Origin: Endozoicomonas montiporae CL-33 | GTDB taxonomy: Bacteria; Pseudomonadota; Gammaproteobacteria; Pseudomonadales; Endozoicomonadaceae | Direction of reading: 5' to 3' | NCBI RefSeq assembly: GCF_001583435.1 | Contig: NZ_CP013251.1 | Location: 311,501 to 375,500, forward strand | Length of the DNA: 64,000 nucleotides | Part shown: positions 1 through 9,689 of the stretch, piece after piece | How the letters are laid out: every line of letters starts with the position of its first letter | Numbering within the stretch: position 1 is the first letter of the stretch | Notes under the pieces: model-generated | Told to the model about the DNA's origin: nothing | The model's database searches: none | Seen by the model: the letters and a program-made list of their open reading frames with translations, nothing else | Made by a program: the position numbers and the translations under genes

Positions 1-1065
1 AACGTTTGGTTTTCAATGTGCCATCGGCATCGTCCTCCTTTCATCAGGGCTTCAATGGTCTTTTCTGTCAGAGGTATGTCAGTGATCCAACTCCAGGTGT
101 GACGATCACCTTTTTTGTCCGTCTCAACAAAATCCAGCACGTTGACATGCTCAACGGGGTTAGACTTGTTGAGGGGCACATCGTTAGTAAAACGATACCA
201 GTACTTGATGCCAGTCACCGGGTCAGTTTTGAGGCAACGTGCCACTTTTCCTTGCTTATCCAGTTCATCTACAGCTTCAATCAGCGAGCCGTGATTGCCG
301 TCTTTCGCAATGATAATGTAATGCCAGCCGTAACTCTTGATCAGGCGGATAGTTGGTCCGTCAGCATACAAGCCATCCAGTACGATAATCAGTTTCAGGT
401 AGGGGTGGTCTTTTTTTACGTTGGCAAGAAAGCGCTTAAGGGCACTCTTTTCACAGTCGTTCTTGGTACAACCATCCTGTCGTACAATAGCTTCGGGAGC
501 CAATGGTATAACGACTTTCTGGTCGGGGTGGACAATGCAACCGCCCATCAGCTGGTGATAATAAGCCTCATTGGCTTTGCCCTGATTTTTTACGCAGCAG
601 TCGTCGCAGTGTAGCTTTCCGGAGAAGAAGGTTTGTGTACCATCAATGGCCAGCAAATAATGGTTTTTAAGGTGGCCGATGTGAAACTCAAACTTCTGCA
701 GGTGCCCCGAACGCTGAAAGCGTGAGAAGATTTTTTTGTAAGGCTTCTGAAACCAGTGTGGAGAAAGCTGGTCAAGTACTTCTCGCATCCGGGTGTCACT
801 GGGAACTCTGCCATTGACGACATCAAACAGGGTTTCCAGATTGTGAGCCTGGACAGGGTCTTCCCTTTGGCTATCAAAGCGGAGCATGGACGGCATTTTC
901 ATTTGCATCATGGCAAAAGCGGACTTGGCAAAGTTGCCAAAGGGAATGCCATTCTTGCAGTGATTAGGTCGGTGATCGGGAATGTCAACCAGACAGTCAG
1001 TAACCTCTTTAATAAGGTGGCTGGCAGTCAGGTGCGTGCAATTTTTTTGAATGGGCTTGGCCATG
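1..1065 (-). CDS. DDE transposase, 3' end beyond window
   Basis: The minus strand is open for 355 codons from an ATG at 1065 to the left edge, beginning MAKPIQKNCTHLTASH. Likely DDE carboxylates are the Asp of LLAIDGTQTF, the Asp of LIIVLDGLYADG and the Glu of RCRWHIENQT close to the edge; that last motif is typical of IS4-like/ISNCY-type transposases. The C-terminal end lies outside the window, so intactness cannot be judged. The right end of the element must lie between 1065 and about 1283, but no terminal repeat was identified. Family assignment is by motif only. Confidence 0.75.
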
Positions 1066-1283
1066 GTTGCAACCGGTCAGATCATGCAGCATAAGGTCAA
1101 AAATAGTCGTTCAATTGTGCGGTTGCAGATTTTTTTATCACGCTCTAAAGCCTGATAGCTGGGGGCTTTTGATAAAGGTCGGGAATTGCTGGTATGTCAG
1201 CCGTCAGCTTAAAGCTCAGTTTAAAAAAATGCATCAACATGAAGTCGGTGGAGGAGCGGATTTCAATTATTGAAATATTGTCC

Positions 1284-1319
1284 CTGTTCAGGCAGATTGC
1301 AGGTTGTCTGCCTGAACAG
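1284..1319. repeat. Perfect 13-bp inverted repeat upstream of the lipoprotein hydrolase
   Basis: CTGTTCAGGCAGA at 1284-1296 is the exact reverse complement of 1307-1319, with a 10-nt loop. It lies 33 bp before the ATG of the next gene and has no T-run. It could be an operator, a 5'-UTR hairpin or the transcriptional end of the preceding element. Confidence 0.5.
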
Positions 1320-1351
1320 CAGTAAGGTTAAGTCTTTCCAGCATACAGCCA

Positions 1352-2095
1352 ATGAACACCAGACCTGCAAAGCACACTTTTTTACTTCTGCCCCTGATCG
1401 CGCTGCTGTCAGCCTGCAGCCCGACAACCCGGATAAACAGTGGGTTCACTGAAACAGAAACCGTGGTTATTATTCATGGCCTTGCCCGCAGTGGCTCGGC
1501 AATGCGTTACCTGACCCGCAATATCGCAGATGCAGGGTTTCAAACCTGTGTGATCGATTACGCTTCTTTGAGGCGTCCTATGGCTGAAGTCGTCAATGAT
1601 GTTTCAGATCAGATAGATCAGTGTGTAGTAAACGGGAGCCGTGTTCACTTTGTTGGTCACTCCCTTGGTGGGCTTCTGACACGATCTTATTTGGCAGATC
1701 CGGATAATGCAGCGCTCAGAAAAAGACTGGGGCAAGTGGTGATGATCGGCACACCGAACCATGGCAGTGCGGTTGTCGATCATTATGAGAACAACTGGTG
1801 GATGAAATCATTGGGCGACACCACTCTGTCGCTGGGTACCCATGACGATGCCTTTCCTAACACCCTTCCTCCGGTTGATTATCATCACGGTGTGATTGCC
1901 GGCACACGCGGCTGGTTTCTGAGTAATAAGGTTTTGGGAGAATCTAACGACGGACTGGTGGCAGTAAGCTCAACCCGAACGACAACAATGAATGATTTTG
2001 TTGAAGTGGACGTTGGGCATTCCCTGATGCGCTGGAATAAAGAGGTCGCCGGACAAACCGTTCATTTTTTAAAGCATGGTCTGTTTCAGCATTGA
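1352..2095 (+). CDS. Lipoprotein alpha/beta hydrolase (lipase/esterase-like)
   Basis: The 247-residue product has a lipoprotein signal: a hydrophobic stretch from residue 10 ending in LSAC with the lipidated Cys at 22. VVIIHGLARSG (38-48) is the oxyanion-hole region and GHSLGG (102-107) the nucleophile elbow with Ser104. Plausible partners are Asp200 (SNDGLV) and His223 (VGHSLM). This arrangement is typical of small PGAP1/lipase-like hydrolases such as those acting on esters at the envelope. Substrate is not predictable. The gene stands alone, convergent with glmS. Start chosen at the ATG that gives a complete lipoprotein signal. Confidence 0.8.
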   Translation: MNTRPAKHTFLLLPLIALLSACSPTTRINSGFTETETVVIIHGLARSGSAMRYLTRNIADAGFQTCVIDYASLRRPMAEVVNDVSDQIDQCVVNGSRVHFVGHSLGGLLTRSYLADPDNAALRKRLGQVVMIGTPNHGSAVVDHYENNWWMKSLGDTTLSLGTHDDAFPNTLPPVDYHHGVIAGTRGWFLSNKVLGESNDGLVAVSSTRTTTMNDFVEVDVGHSLMRWNKEVAGQTVHFLKHGLFQH

Positions 2096-2195
2096 TTCTT
2101 GCAAAATCGTCCAGTATGGAATCAAACTTATTTTTGAAAAACAGCAGTGGGCAGCATAAAACTACCCACATAAGAGCACGATTAGAAGTACAGCA

Positions 2196-4028
2196 TCACT
2201 CCACAGTGACAGACTTGGCCAAATTTCTGGGCTGATCCACATCCGTTCCCTTCAGAACAGCGACATAGTAGGACAACAACTGCAAAGGAATGGTGTAAAG
2301 GATAGGCGCCACAATCTCTGGCACTTCATTCACTGGCAACACTTTCATGCCATCAGCCTGTGTCATTTTGGAGCCACGATCCGCAAAGACATACAGTTGA
2401 CCACCACGGGCACGTACTTCTTCCATATTGGATTTGAGTTTTTCCAAAAGGTCGTTATTTGGCGCGACAACAATGACAGGCATATCGTCGTCAATCAACG
2501 CCAGTGGGCCGTGTTTCAATTCACCCGCCGCATAAGCTTCGGCATGAATATAAGAAATCTCCTTCAGCTTCAGCGCACCTTCCATGGCAATCGGGTATTG
2601 AGTACCGCGACCGAGGAACAGGCTGTGATGTTTGTGGGCAAAGTCTTCTGCCAGAGCTTCGATGTCGCTGCTTAGTGCAAGCGCATCTTTAATAGAGTGT
2701 GGCAGTTCACGAAGTGCCTGAACGATTTCGGCTTCCTGCGCTTCGGTCATACCGGTATGACGACCAATGGCAGCCACCAGCATCAACAAAGCCGTGAGCT
2801 GGGTTGTAAAGGCTTTGGTGGACGCTACACCAATTTCAGCACCGGCACGGGTCATCAATGATATATCCGATTCACGCACCATGGAGGAACCCGGTACATT
2901 GCAGATACTCAGGGAAGCCATGTAGCCCTGCTCTTTCGCCAGATGCAATGCAGCCAGAGTATCCGCTGTTTCACCCGACTGGGAGATCGTTACGAACAAG
3001 CAGTTTTTTGGTACAAAGAATTTTCTGTAGCGGAACTCGGAAGCAATTTCTACACGACAAGGGATACCTGCCAGTTCTTCAAACCAGTAACGGGCGACCA
3101 TGGCAGAGTTATAACTGGTACCGCAGGCAACAATCTGTACGGCTTCCGTCTTGTTCAGGATTTCAATGCCGTCCTTGCCCAGAATATCCAGGTTCAGTTT
3201 GTGCTCACCCAGACGACCTTCCAGCGTATTGGCAATGGCATCAGGCTGTTCATGGATTTCTTTCAGCATGTAATGACGGTACTGACCTTTGTCACCAGCA
3301 TCGTGCTCAATGTCGCTTTCTTTGGCCGGGCGCTCAACGGTTTGACCTTTCGAATCAAACACGGAAACCGTAGTACGGGTGATCTCAGCAACGTCACCTT
3401 CTTCAAGGAACATAAAACGACGGGTGACCGGGAACAGAGCCAGTTGATCAGAAGCAATAAAGTTTTCGCTCAGACCCAGACCAATCACCAGCGGACTGCC
3501 GGAACGGGCAACAATGAGTCGCTCGGTATCGGTACGATCCATAACCACCATGCCGTAAGCGCCTTCAAGCTTTTTTACGGCCTTCTGAACGGCTTCCAGC
3601 AGTGTGCCTGAAGACTTCTGTTCAAGGTTAACCAGATGTGCAATCACTTCAGTGTCGGTATCGGAGGTGAACACATAGCCTTCACCTTTCAGGAATTCAC
3701 GCAGGTCTTCATGGTTTTCGATGATGCCATTATGAACCACGGCAATATCTTCACCGGATACGTGAGGGTGTGCATTTCGCTCGTTTGGCTCACCATGGGT
3801 TGCCCAGCGGGTGTGGGCAATGCCGGTACCACCCGGAGCTGGTGTTTCAGCAATAGCGTCTGCCAGCTCTGCTACCTTGCCGGTTCTGCGAACCCTCTGC
3901 AGTTCGCCCTGATCGTCCACAATCGCAACACCGGCCGAATCGTAGCCCCGATACTCCAGACGACGAAGTCCTTCTAAAAGAATGGGAGCCACATCCCTTT
4001 GCGCTACCGCGCCAACAATTCCACACAT
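2196..4028 (-). CDS. glmS: Glutamine--fructose-6-phosphate aminotransferase (isomerizing)
   Basis: GlmS converts fructose-6-phosphate plus glutamine to glucosamine-6-phosphate, the first step towards UDP-GlcNAc for peptidoglycan and LPS. At 610 residues it has the usual length. The N-terminal glutaminase begins MCGIVGAV, with Cys2 as nucleophile; two SIS sugar-isomerase domains follow (SQSGETADT and [18 protein letters not shown]), and it ends in [13 protein letters not shown]. It lies 67 bp behind glmU on the same strand, the usual glmU-glmS order. No Tn7-type end is seen just beyond its stop, the classical attTn7 position. Confidence 0.97.
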   Translation of the reverse strand: MCGIVGAVAQRDVAPILLEGLRRLEYRGYDSAGVAIVDDQGELQRVRRTGKVAELADAIAETPAPGGTGIAHTRWATHGEPNERNAHPHVSGEDIAVVHNGIIENHEDLREFLKGEGYVFTSDTDTEVIAHLVNLEQKSSGTLLEAVQKAVKKLEGAYGMVVMDRTDTERLIVARSGSPLVIGLGLSENFIASDQLALFPVTRRFMFLEEGDVAEITRTTVSVFDSKGQTVERPAKESDIEHDAGDKGQYRHYMLKEIHEQPDAIANTLEGRLGEHKLNLDILGKDGIEILNKTEAVQIVACGTSYNSAMVARYWFEELAGIPCRVEIASEFRYRKFFVPKNCLFVTISQSGETADTLAALHLAKEQGYMASLSICNVPGSSMVRESDISLMTRAGAEIGVASTKAFTTQLTALLMLVAAIGRHTGMTEAQEAEIVQALRELPHSIKDALALSSDIEALAEDFAHKHHSLFLGRGTQYPIAMEGALKLKEISYIHAEAYAAGELKHGPLALIDDDMPVIVVAPNNDLLEKLKSNMEEVRARGGQLYVFADRGSKMTQADGMKVLPVNEVPEIVAPILYTIPLQLLSYYVAVLKGTDVDQPRNLAKSVTVE

Positions 4029-4059
4029 ATCTCTTTACCCTGAATTTGTTTACAAAGAA

Positions 4060-4076
4060 GGGCAGGTGATCTGCCC
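4060..4076 (-). other. Stem-loop between glmU and glmS
   Basis: GGGCAG and CTGCCC pair across a 5-nt loop in the 67-bp glmU-glmS spacer. There is no real U-tract behind it, so an mRNA processing or stability element, or a leaky attenuator, fits better than a full terminator. Confidence 0.4.
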
Positions 4077-4095
4077 ACTTTCTTACTGCTGACGT

Positions 4096-5472
4096 TTACG
4101 CCTTTTTGATTGGTCGTTCCCAGCTATCAATATTGCGCTGTCGGGCTCGTCCGACAGCCAGCTGGTTGTCTTCAACAGCTTTGGTAATCACAGAGCCTGC
4201 ACCGGTGGTTGCGCCTTTGCCGACAGAGACAGGTGCCACCAGCGAGTTGTTTGTGCCGATAAAGGCATCGTCACCAATCACGGTCTGATGCTTGTTTACA
4301 CCATCGTAGTTACAGGTCACTACACCTGCACCGACGTTTACGCCGGAGCCAATGTCAGCATCGCCGACATAACTGAGATGATTGACCTTACTGCCTTCAC
4401 CAATGTTGGCTTTTTTGATTTCGACAAAATTACCGACACGCGCTTTTTCAGCCAGATTGGTACCCGGACGCAGTCGTGCAAACGGGCCGACTTCACAGTC
4501 TGCTGCGACCACAGCGTCTTCGAGTACCGAATGCGCTTTGATAATGGCACCTTCGCCAATTTTGGAATTGCGAATGACACAGCCCGGCTCAATGGTGACG
4601 TTGTCCGCCAGTTCGACTTCACCTTCCAGCACGACGTTAATATCAAGGAAAATATCGTGACCTGTCTTAATGTTGCCACGAATATCCAGACGGGCCGGGT
4701 CAACAATGGTCACGCCAGAAGCCATAAGACTGACAGCCAGTTCTTTTTGCAGGGCTCTTTCCAGTTCGGTCAGCTGAACGCGGCTGTTTACACCTTCAAC
4801 TTCTGTAGCCTTCTGCGGCTGCACATGAACGACCGGGGTACCTTCCTGAACCGCTTTGGCTACCACATCGGTCAGATAATACTCTTTCTGGGCATTGTTG
4901 TTATCCAGCCCCATCACCCAGTCACCCAGTTTTCCACCCGGGATGGCCATGATACCGGTGTTAACCTCGTTAATGGCTAATTGCTCAGGGGATGAGTCTT
5001 TGTCTTCTACAATCGCCTGAATGCTGCCAAAACCATCACGAACAATACGGCCATAACCGGAAGGGTTGGGCAGGTTAATGGTTAGCAGTCCCAAGCGTTC
5101 ACCGTTACTGGCAGCCAGCAGGGATTGAAGGGTCGAAGTGTTAATCAGAGGAACATCGCCGTACAGTACCAGTACCACGTCGGCACCTTTGCAACCGGGA
5201 ACCGCCTGCTGAACCGCATGACCGGTGCCGAGCTGTTCGGTTTGCTCAACCCAGTTCAGGTCATAATGACCCAGAGCGTCTTTTACCTTGTCTGCTCCGT
5301 GTCCGATCACCACATGGATATTGCCATCGCCAATCATTTTCTGGGTTTTCTGGGCACTCAGAATCACATGTTCCAGCATGGGTTTGCCTGCAATGGAATG
5401 CAGAACCTTGGGCAGGTTGGATTTCATGCGGCTGCCCTGTCCGGCAGCAAGAATGACAATATCGGCTCTCAT
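4096..5472 (-). CDS. glmU: Bifunctional UDP-GlcNAc pyrophosphorylase / GlcN-1-P acetyltransferase
   Basis: GlmU acetylates glucosamine-1-phosphate and then uridylylates it to UDP-GlcNAc. The N-terminal nucleotidyltransferase carries the signature LAAGQGSRMKSNLPKVLH. The C-terminal half is a left-handed beta-helix of hexapeptide repeats with the acetyl-CoA-site region NYDGVNKHQT. A TTG 15 bp upstream would extend the frame, but the ATG at 5472 has an AAGG about 7 nt before it and gives MRADIVILAAG, close to other GlmU starts and the normal length (458 residues). It is first of a two-gene operon with glmS. Confidence 0.96.
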   Translation of the reverse strand: MRADIVILAAGQGSRMKSNLPKVLHSIAGKPMLEHVILSAQKTQKMIGDGNIHVVIGHGADKVKDALGHYDLNWVEQTEQLGTGHAVQQAVPGCKGADVVLVLYGDVPLINTSTLQSLLAASNGERLGLLTINLPNPSGYGRIVRDGFGSIQAIVEDKDSSPEQLAINEVNTGIMAIPGGKLGDWVMGLDNNNAQKEYYLTDVVAKAVQEGTPVVHVQPQKATEVEGVNSRVQLTELERALQKELAVSLMASGVTIVDPARLDIRGNIKTGHDIFLDINVVLEGEVELADNVTIEPGCVIRNSKIGEGAIIKAHSVLEDAVVAADCEVGPFARLRPGTNLAEKARVGNFVEIKKANIGEGSKVNHLSYVGDADIGSGVNVGAGVVTCNYDGVNKHQTVIGDDAFIGTNNSLVAPVSVGKGATTGAGSVITKAVEDNQLAVGRARQRNIDSWERPIKKA

Positions 5473-5783
5473 GGTTTTACCTTGCAATGCTTTTTAAAAT
5501 GCAGCCATACTGCTTTCTGGGAAAGTGCTGCATTTTTGCACTCCGCTACTTCTATATGTCACCAGTGTCACTGAAAACAGTAGCCCGACAAGACCATCAG
5601 GGCTTTGCCAGCGGGGGAAGACATAAGTAGTGAAAATATCTGTCTGAAACAACGGGTGCAGTAATTCTTTAACGTCAGAAATATTTGTCATTATCGTTAG
5701 TGACACTTCCTGACTGTAACTTTTTTAGCTTATCTTATAGCATCTTAATTACAACACTCTTTGTCATTAAAAAATTGACAATT

Positions 5784-6524
5784 ATGAAACTCGAAATACT
5801 GGAACAACTGGGGCTCAGCGCCAGAGAAGTCAGCATCTATCTGGCTCTGTTAAAAATGGGAACGGCTTCCATTCGGGACATTGCTGCCGAATCCGGCATC
5901 AACCGGGGCACGACCTATGAAACACTGAAGGACCTGGCGGGCAAAGGCATTGTCAGTTATTTCCCGAAAGGCAAACGCCGGGTGTTCTGTGCCGAACCGC
6001 CGGAAAGGCTGCTAGAGCTGGCTGAAGAAAAGCGGCAATCACTGGAGCAGGGCATTGAAGAGATGAAGCACACCCTGATTCCTCAGCTGAATCATCTGAA
6101 ACCTGACTTTAACCCGGGTAATGTGCGCTTTTATGAAGGCGACAGCGGCATTGAGTTTGTGCTCAAAGATATTCTGAACACCATAGAACAGCAGGACGGC
6201 AAGCAGTATTCTGTGTTTTCATCCAAACCAATCCGCCAGCATTTGTACCGGCCTTTTCCGAATTACACCCAGCAACGCATTCGAAAACAGATTAATGTCC
6301 GGGTAATTGCCATTGGTGAGGGCGGTGAAGACGCCGAGTTGTCGCAACGGAAGTGGATAGATGCCAAAGGCAAGATAGATGCCAGCTATATAGCCATCTA
6401 TCCGCCCAAAGTAGCGATGATCTCACTGGCATCCACCAATTATCCGGTGGCAGTGGTGATTGACTCTACGGAAATTGCCAGCACTCAGCAGATTGTTTTT
6501 GATACGTTGTGGAGCACCCTTTAA
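5784..6524 (+). CDS. TrmB-family transcriptional regulator
   Basis: The protein starts MKLEILEQLGLSAREV, a typical TrmB winged-helix N-terminus, with the recognition region SGINRGTTYETLKDLAGKGIV. A Glu-rich helical linker and an effector-like domain follow (RFYEGDSGIEFVLKDIL). TrmB regulators usually sense sugars or related metabolites. It is divergent from glmU, so control of amino-sugar genes is possible but unproven. The frame is open upstream of 5784, but that part looks non-coding and this ATG gives the family start. Confidence 0.75.
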   Translation: MKLEILEQLGLSAREVSIYLALLKMGTASIRDIAAESGINRGTTYETLKDLAGKGIVSYFPKGKRRVFCAEPPERLLELAEEKRQSLEQGIEEMKHTLIPQLNHLKPDFNPGNVRFYEGDSGIEFVLKDILNTIEQQDGKQYSVFSSKPIRQHLYRPFPNYTQQRIRKQINVRVIAIGEGGEDAELSQRKWIDAKGKIDASYIAIYPPKVAMISLASTNYPVAVVIDSTEIASTQQIVFDTLWSTL

Positions 6525-6540
6525 AACCGGTGGAGGCTCG

Positions 6541-8130
6541 TTACTGAGTTGTCCGACCAGAACGGTCTGACATCTTTTGGGAAAACGGCTTAAAGTTAGC
6601 ATAAGGTTCCGCTTGTATTTTTCTGACTATATGTGGATAAAGCATGAGACGAACTTTATTGTGAAAACGATTACTCATATTGGTTCTTTGCGGCCAATCG
6701 TCGATTAACTCTTTTGCCAGATCGGTTTTCCGTTCATGTATAAGGTGCCAAACCAGTGCAGTCAACAAATCACGGTTGTCAGGCTGTATCTTCAGCAACC
6801 CTCTCATATACGCTTCTGCTGCCCAAGCCTGATTGGATTGTTCAAATACTGAAACAACCCACCACCAAAGGCCTTGAATACTGCTGTCATAGCTTTGACT
6901 CTCTTCAATATGTTCTTTTATAAGCTGACGTAAATCAGCTTCATTAGTGGTTAATGCAGCAGTTTGTATAAAGTTGACAAGCTTTTTAAAAGCTAAACGC
7001 TGATCTTGGTCAGCAGCAATATAATTAATTTCGTGTTTCAAAAAGTAGGAGAGATCATTAAACAGCATTGTTAAAGGCACATTATTTTCAAGCTGCCTGT
7101 TTATATGAGCAATGTATTCATCCAATGTATTAAATTGATAGTTTTCACCTCTATCGAACTCACCCCATTGTATGGCGAGCCTTTCCTGCCTTGCATCTTC
7201 CCGATAGTCGGGATCAAGGAGAAACTTTAATGTCTTATGGCTTGTCTGGGGACATTCAACAACAGGAAGATTATCGGAACAAAAGCTGCCAAAGTTATTA
7301 CCTGCATAAGGCCGGACAGCAGCCTCAGCCTGCCCACTGTCGAGATAGTCTTCTGACAATGACTGATTATCCGGCTTTAGCCAGTTAAGGCCAAACCACC
7401 TGCTAACCTCGTCAGTCATGTTGACATTAGAGTACTCTGATAACCGTTTTACAAATTCCTTAGCATCAGGGTCTGATACCAGTACATACGTTTTCACCTT
7501 TCTGACATGGCTGACTCCTCGTTCATCGATTTCCACAATGATAAAAATAAGGGCACCGTTTTTATCGACACTGATCAGTAAATCCGGTTTGTGGGACTGT
7601 TTTTGGTCAAGGCGAGTCGTACCACCAGAATACTCGCGCCCATAAAACGGCTTTGTTAAATCCAGTCGTTTCTTCTGAAAAACAGCCAGTTCATCTTTTC
7701 GCTGGCAAATAGGCGACTGACTATCATCCAGCAACAACCAGTTGCCTTTAGTTCCACTGCTTACAAGGGTGACATCAGGCAATCGGGTAATCAGGCTCTG
7801 GGTATCAGAATCTGGAGAGATGCTATAACTCATGACATTCAACACGTCTGAAGTGAGACCAAATACTTCGGCATTATCATTCAACAGCAGCTCTATGAGC
7901 TCTTGATAGCAATTGGCAAATGTAACGGGCTGCAAATAGTGACCCGACCTGGTTGCAGTTTTTTCTACCCAAAGCCATGATTTCAGTTGTTTCATAGCAG
8001 GCAACAAAGCCAACACCACCGGAATATTGATCTCGACTCTTTGCACAGTTGCCCTGACAGAACAACTGTAACCGGCAACAATCAGACAAGCTGCCGAGAG
8101 GTGGCACGTTAATACTTTCTTGTTAAACAT
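6541..8130 (-). CDS. Secreted protein of unknown function
   Basis: The 529-residue protein starts with a probable signal peptide (MFNKKVLTCHLSAACLIVAG..., possible cleavage near SCSVRA). No family is recognised. The middle (about 175-225) has beta-strand-like runs such as LIFIIVEIDERGVSHVRKV. The C-terminal third is helical and includes one TPR-like helix pair, AWAAEAYMRGLLKIQPDN. Cys residues are few. It ends 17 bp from the convergent TrmB gene and has no operon partner. Confidence 0.6.
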   Translation of the reverse strand: MFNKKVLTCHLSAACLIVAGYSCSVRATVQRVEINIPVVLALLPAMKQLKSWLWVEKTATRSGHYLQPVTFANCYQELIELLLNDNAEVFGLTSDVLNVMSYSISPDSDTQSLITRLPDVTLVSSGTKGNWLLLDDSQSPICQRKDELAVFQKKRLDLTKPFYGREYSGGTTRLDQKQSHKPDLLISVDKNGALIFIIVEIDERGVSHVRKVKTYVLVSDPDAKEFVKRLSEYSNVNMTDEVSRWFGLNWLKPDNQSLSEDYLDSGQAEAAVRPYAGNNFGSFCSDNLPVVECPQTSHKTLKFLLDPDYREDARQERLAIQWGEFDRGENYQFNTLDEYIAHINRQLENNVPLTMLFNDLSYFLKHEINYIAADQDQRLAFKKLVNFIQTAALTTNEADLRQLIKEHIEESQSYDSSIQGLWWWVVSVFEQSNQAWAAEAYMRGLLKIQPDNRDLLTALVWHLIHERKTDLAKELIDDWPQRTNMSNRFHNKVRLMLYPHIVRKIQAEPYANFKPFSQKMSDRSGRTTQ

Positions 8131-8381
8131 CGTGCTTTTGATGAAGTTATAATGACAAGCGCAGAAGCATAGCCTAATTTTTCAACAGTCGGGCGACCGG
8201 AAAAACCTGTCACTTTTGTAAACAACAATTTGCATTAGCTGATACGTTGATAATGAAAAAAAAAGAACACAAATTCATCACATCCAAAAGCTATCATTGT
8301 TCGGATAAGAACTGACCACCATCAGAAAGAGAACACCACTCAACCGATAGCTTCTTTACACTACAAATCCGGACATAACTG

Positions 8382-8405
8382 TATAATATCCGATCAAATT
8401 GATCG
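8382..8405 (+). promoter_or_regulatory. Probable promoter and palindromic operator of the OmpK/Tsx-like gene
   Basis: A perfect TATAAT lies at 8382-8387 with no good -35 hexamer at normal spacing, which suggests activator dependence. A perfect 15-bp palindrome CGATCAAATTGATCG follows at 8391-8405, near the expected transcription start, a likely repressor site. The remaining 8131-8381 and 8406-8539 hold no gene. Confidence 0.45.
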
Positions 8406-8539
8406 GTAATCAACCATCCCTATTTATTTACAGACTCTATAAATTCTGCACAACCGATTTTGACCACAACAGGTACCTGCCGTCTGAACCGGCAAAGCCT
8501 CTTGTGGCTAACACAGTACACACTGGAAACAGGTCATCC

Positions 8540-9277
8540 ATGAAACTGCTGCGTAACGCCACCATCGCTCTGGCTACTCTGACCGCTGCTACGACTGCAA
8601 GTGCCGAATACCTGTACGGTTTTGGTAACGTCAGCATCAACCGTCTGGACTGGACCAACAAGACCGAAAAGAACACTGCCCATAAAGATTTCACCTATCT
8701 GGAAGCTGAAGGCGGTGCTGGTTTTACATGGGGTGAAGTCTATGGATTTTTCGATCTGGAAAACCCTCACAAAAGCAGCAAAGATGGTCGCCGTTTAGCA
8801 ACTAAGGCTAATACCCGTATCAATCTGGGTGAGACTGGTTTCAACCTGTTTGCACAAGTTTATGACCTGCGCACCCATGACTTTGACGAACAAAACCGCT
8901 TCGTTGGATTTGGTTATAACTTCACAGGTGATAACTATTTTTTCAAGCCAACTTTATCGCTGCATCACGCCGAAACTACTTATTTTAAAGGCAACAATGG
9001 CTACATGCTGGGCTGGGTAGCCGGTTATAACTTCAAAGCCATGGGTGAAGACTTCATGATCACCAACTGGCACGAGTACGAATTCGGTCGTAACTCCAAC
9101 TACCTGCGCAGTGCCAGTGGCAACTCTAAAAAGTCTGGCCACAATGGTGGTCTTGCTCTGTGGTGGAATGCTACAGACAGTATTACCGCAGGTCTGCAGT
9201 ACCGCTATGCGGATGACAAGCTGGGCAATGCTACTTATCAGGACGGCATCATCTACAGCCTGAAGTACAACTTCTGA
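8540..9277 (+). CDS. OmpK/Tsx-type nucleoside-specific outer-membrane channel
   Basis: The protein has a signal peptide (MKLLRNATIALATLTAATTASA) followed by EYLYGFGNVSINRLDW, the start of an OmpK/Tsx-type 12-stranded barrel. Alternating amphipathic strands follow and it ends in YSLKYNF with the terminal Phe needed for barrel assembly. Tsx-type channels admit nucleosides. That fits the purine-scavenging genes 3.5-15 kb downstream, although they are not in one operon. Start chosen at the ATG giving a clean signal peptide; the frame is open further upstream. Confidence 0.85.
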   Translation: MKLLRNATIALATLTAATTASAEYLYGFGNVSINRLDWTNKTEKNTAHKDFTYLEAEGGAGFTWGEVYGFFDLENPHKSSKDGRRLATKANTRINLGETGFNLFAQVYDLRTHDFDEQNRFVGFGYNFTGDNYFFKPTLSLHHAETTYFKGNNGYMLGWVAGYNFKAMGEDFMITNWHEYEFGRNSNYLRSASGNSKKSGHNGGLALWWNATDSITAGLQYRYADDKLGNATYQDGIIYSLKYNF

Positions 9278-9291
9278 TAGGCCTGCCTGAT

Positions 9292-9325
9292 AAAAAAATG
9301 CTCCCAACACGGGGGCATTTTTTTT
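9292..9325 (+). terminator. Rho-independent terminator
   Basis: AAAAATGCTCCC and GGGGGCATTTTT form a stem with one G-U pair and a 5-nt loop, followed by a run of T, 14 bp after the channel gene's stop codon. Confidence 0.85.
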
Positions 9326-9428
9326 AACTGATAAAACACAAGCAGGTTCGTCGATGGATAGTTAATCGACCTTCAAAATATGCATTAAACTCCTCTAAAC
9401 CCCTCTCAATAAACAGGACTGAACTGCT

Positions 9429-9653
9429 ATGCAGCTGCAACAGCCTAACAACCCTCTGCATGGGATAACCCTTGAAAAAATTGTCACAGACCTGCATGCG
9501 CACTATGGCTGGAAAAGCCTTGGGCACATGATTGATATCGGGTGCTTTACCCATGAGCCGTCGGTCAAATCCAGCCTGAAGTTTCTGCGCAGAACACCAT
9601 GGGCAAGGGAAAAAGTCGAAAAACTTTATATTGAAACGTTTGCGGACGATTAA
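9429..9653 (+). CDS. VF530 family DNA-binding protein (DUF2132)
   Basis: This is a 74-residue protein with the highly conserved VF530 pattern: [41 protein letters not shown] and [13 protein letters not shown]. The family is a small helical DNA-binding fold of unknown role. It stands 36 bp before the cysteine-protease gene, with no strong terminator between, so co-transcription is possible. Confidence 0.88.
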   Translation: MQLQQPNNPLHGITLEKIVTDLHAHYGWKSLGHMIDIGCFTHEPSVKSSLKFLRRTPWAREKVEKLYIETFADD

Positions 9654-9689
9654 CTCTTTATCGCTATTCATTTCCTCAGGGAGGAGGGT

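Noticed and set aside
6-1094. Long plus-strand open frames at the left edge
   Set aside because: They are antisense shadows of the minus-strand transposase that runs off the window.
2100-2195. Tn7 insertion at the classical attTn7 site beyond glmS
   Set aside because: No TnsB-type repeats or tns genes lie there; the flank is an ordinary short intergenic spacer.
4029-4095. glmS ribozyme/riboswitch
   Set aside because: The upstream spacer is only 67 bp with one small hairpin, and the ribozyme is not expected in this group of bacteria.
4288-4980. 230-codon open frame opposite glmU
   Set aside because: Antisense to a highly conserved gene, no ribosome site and no protein-like motifs.
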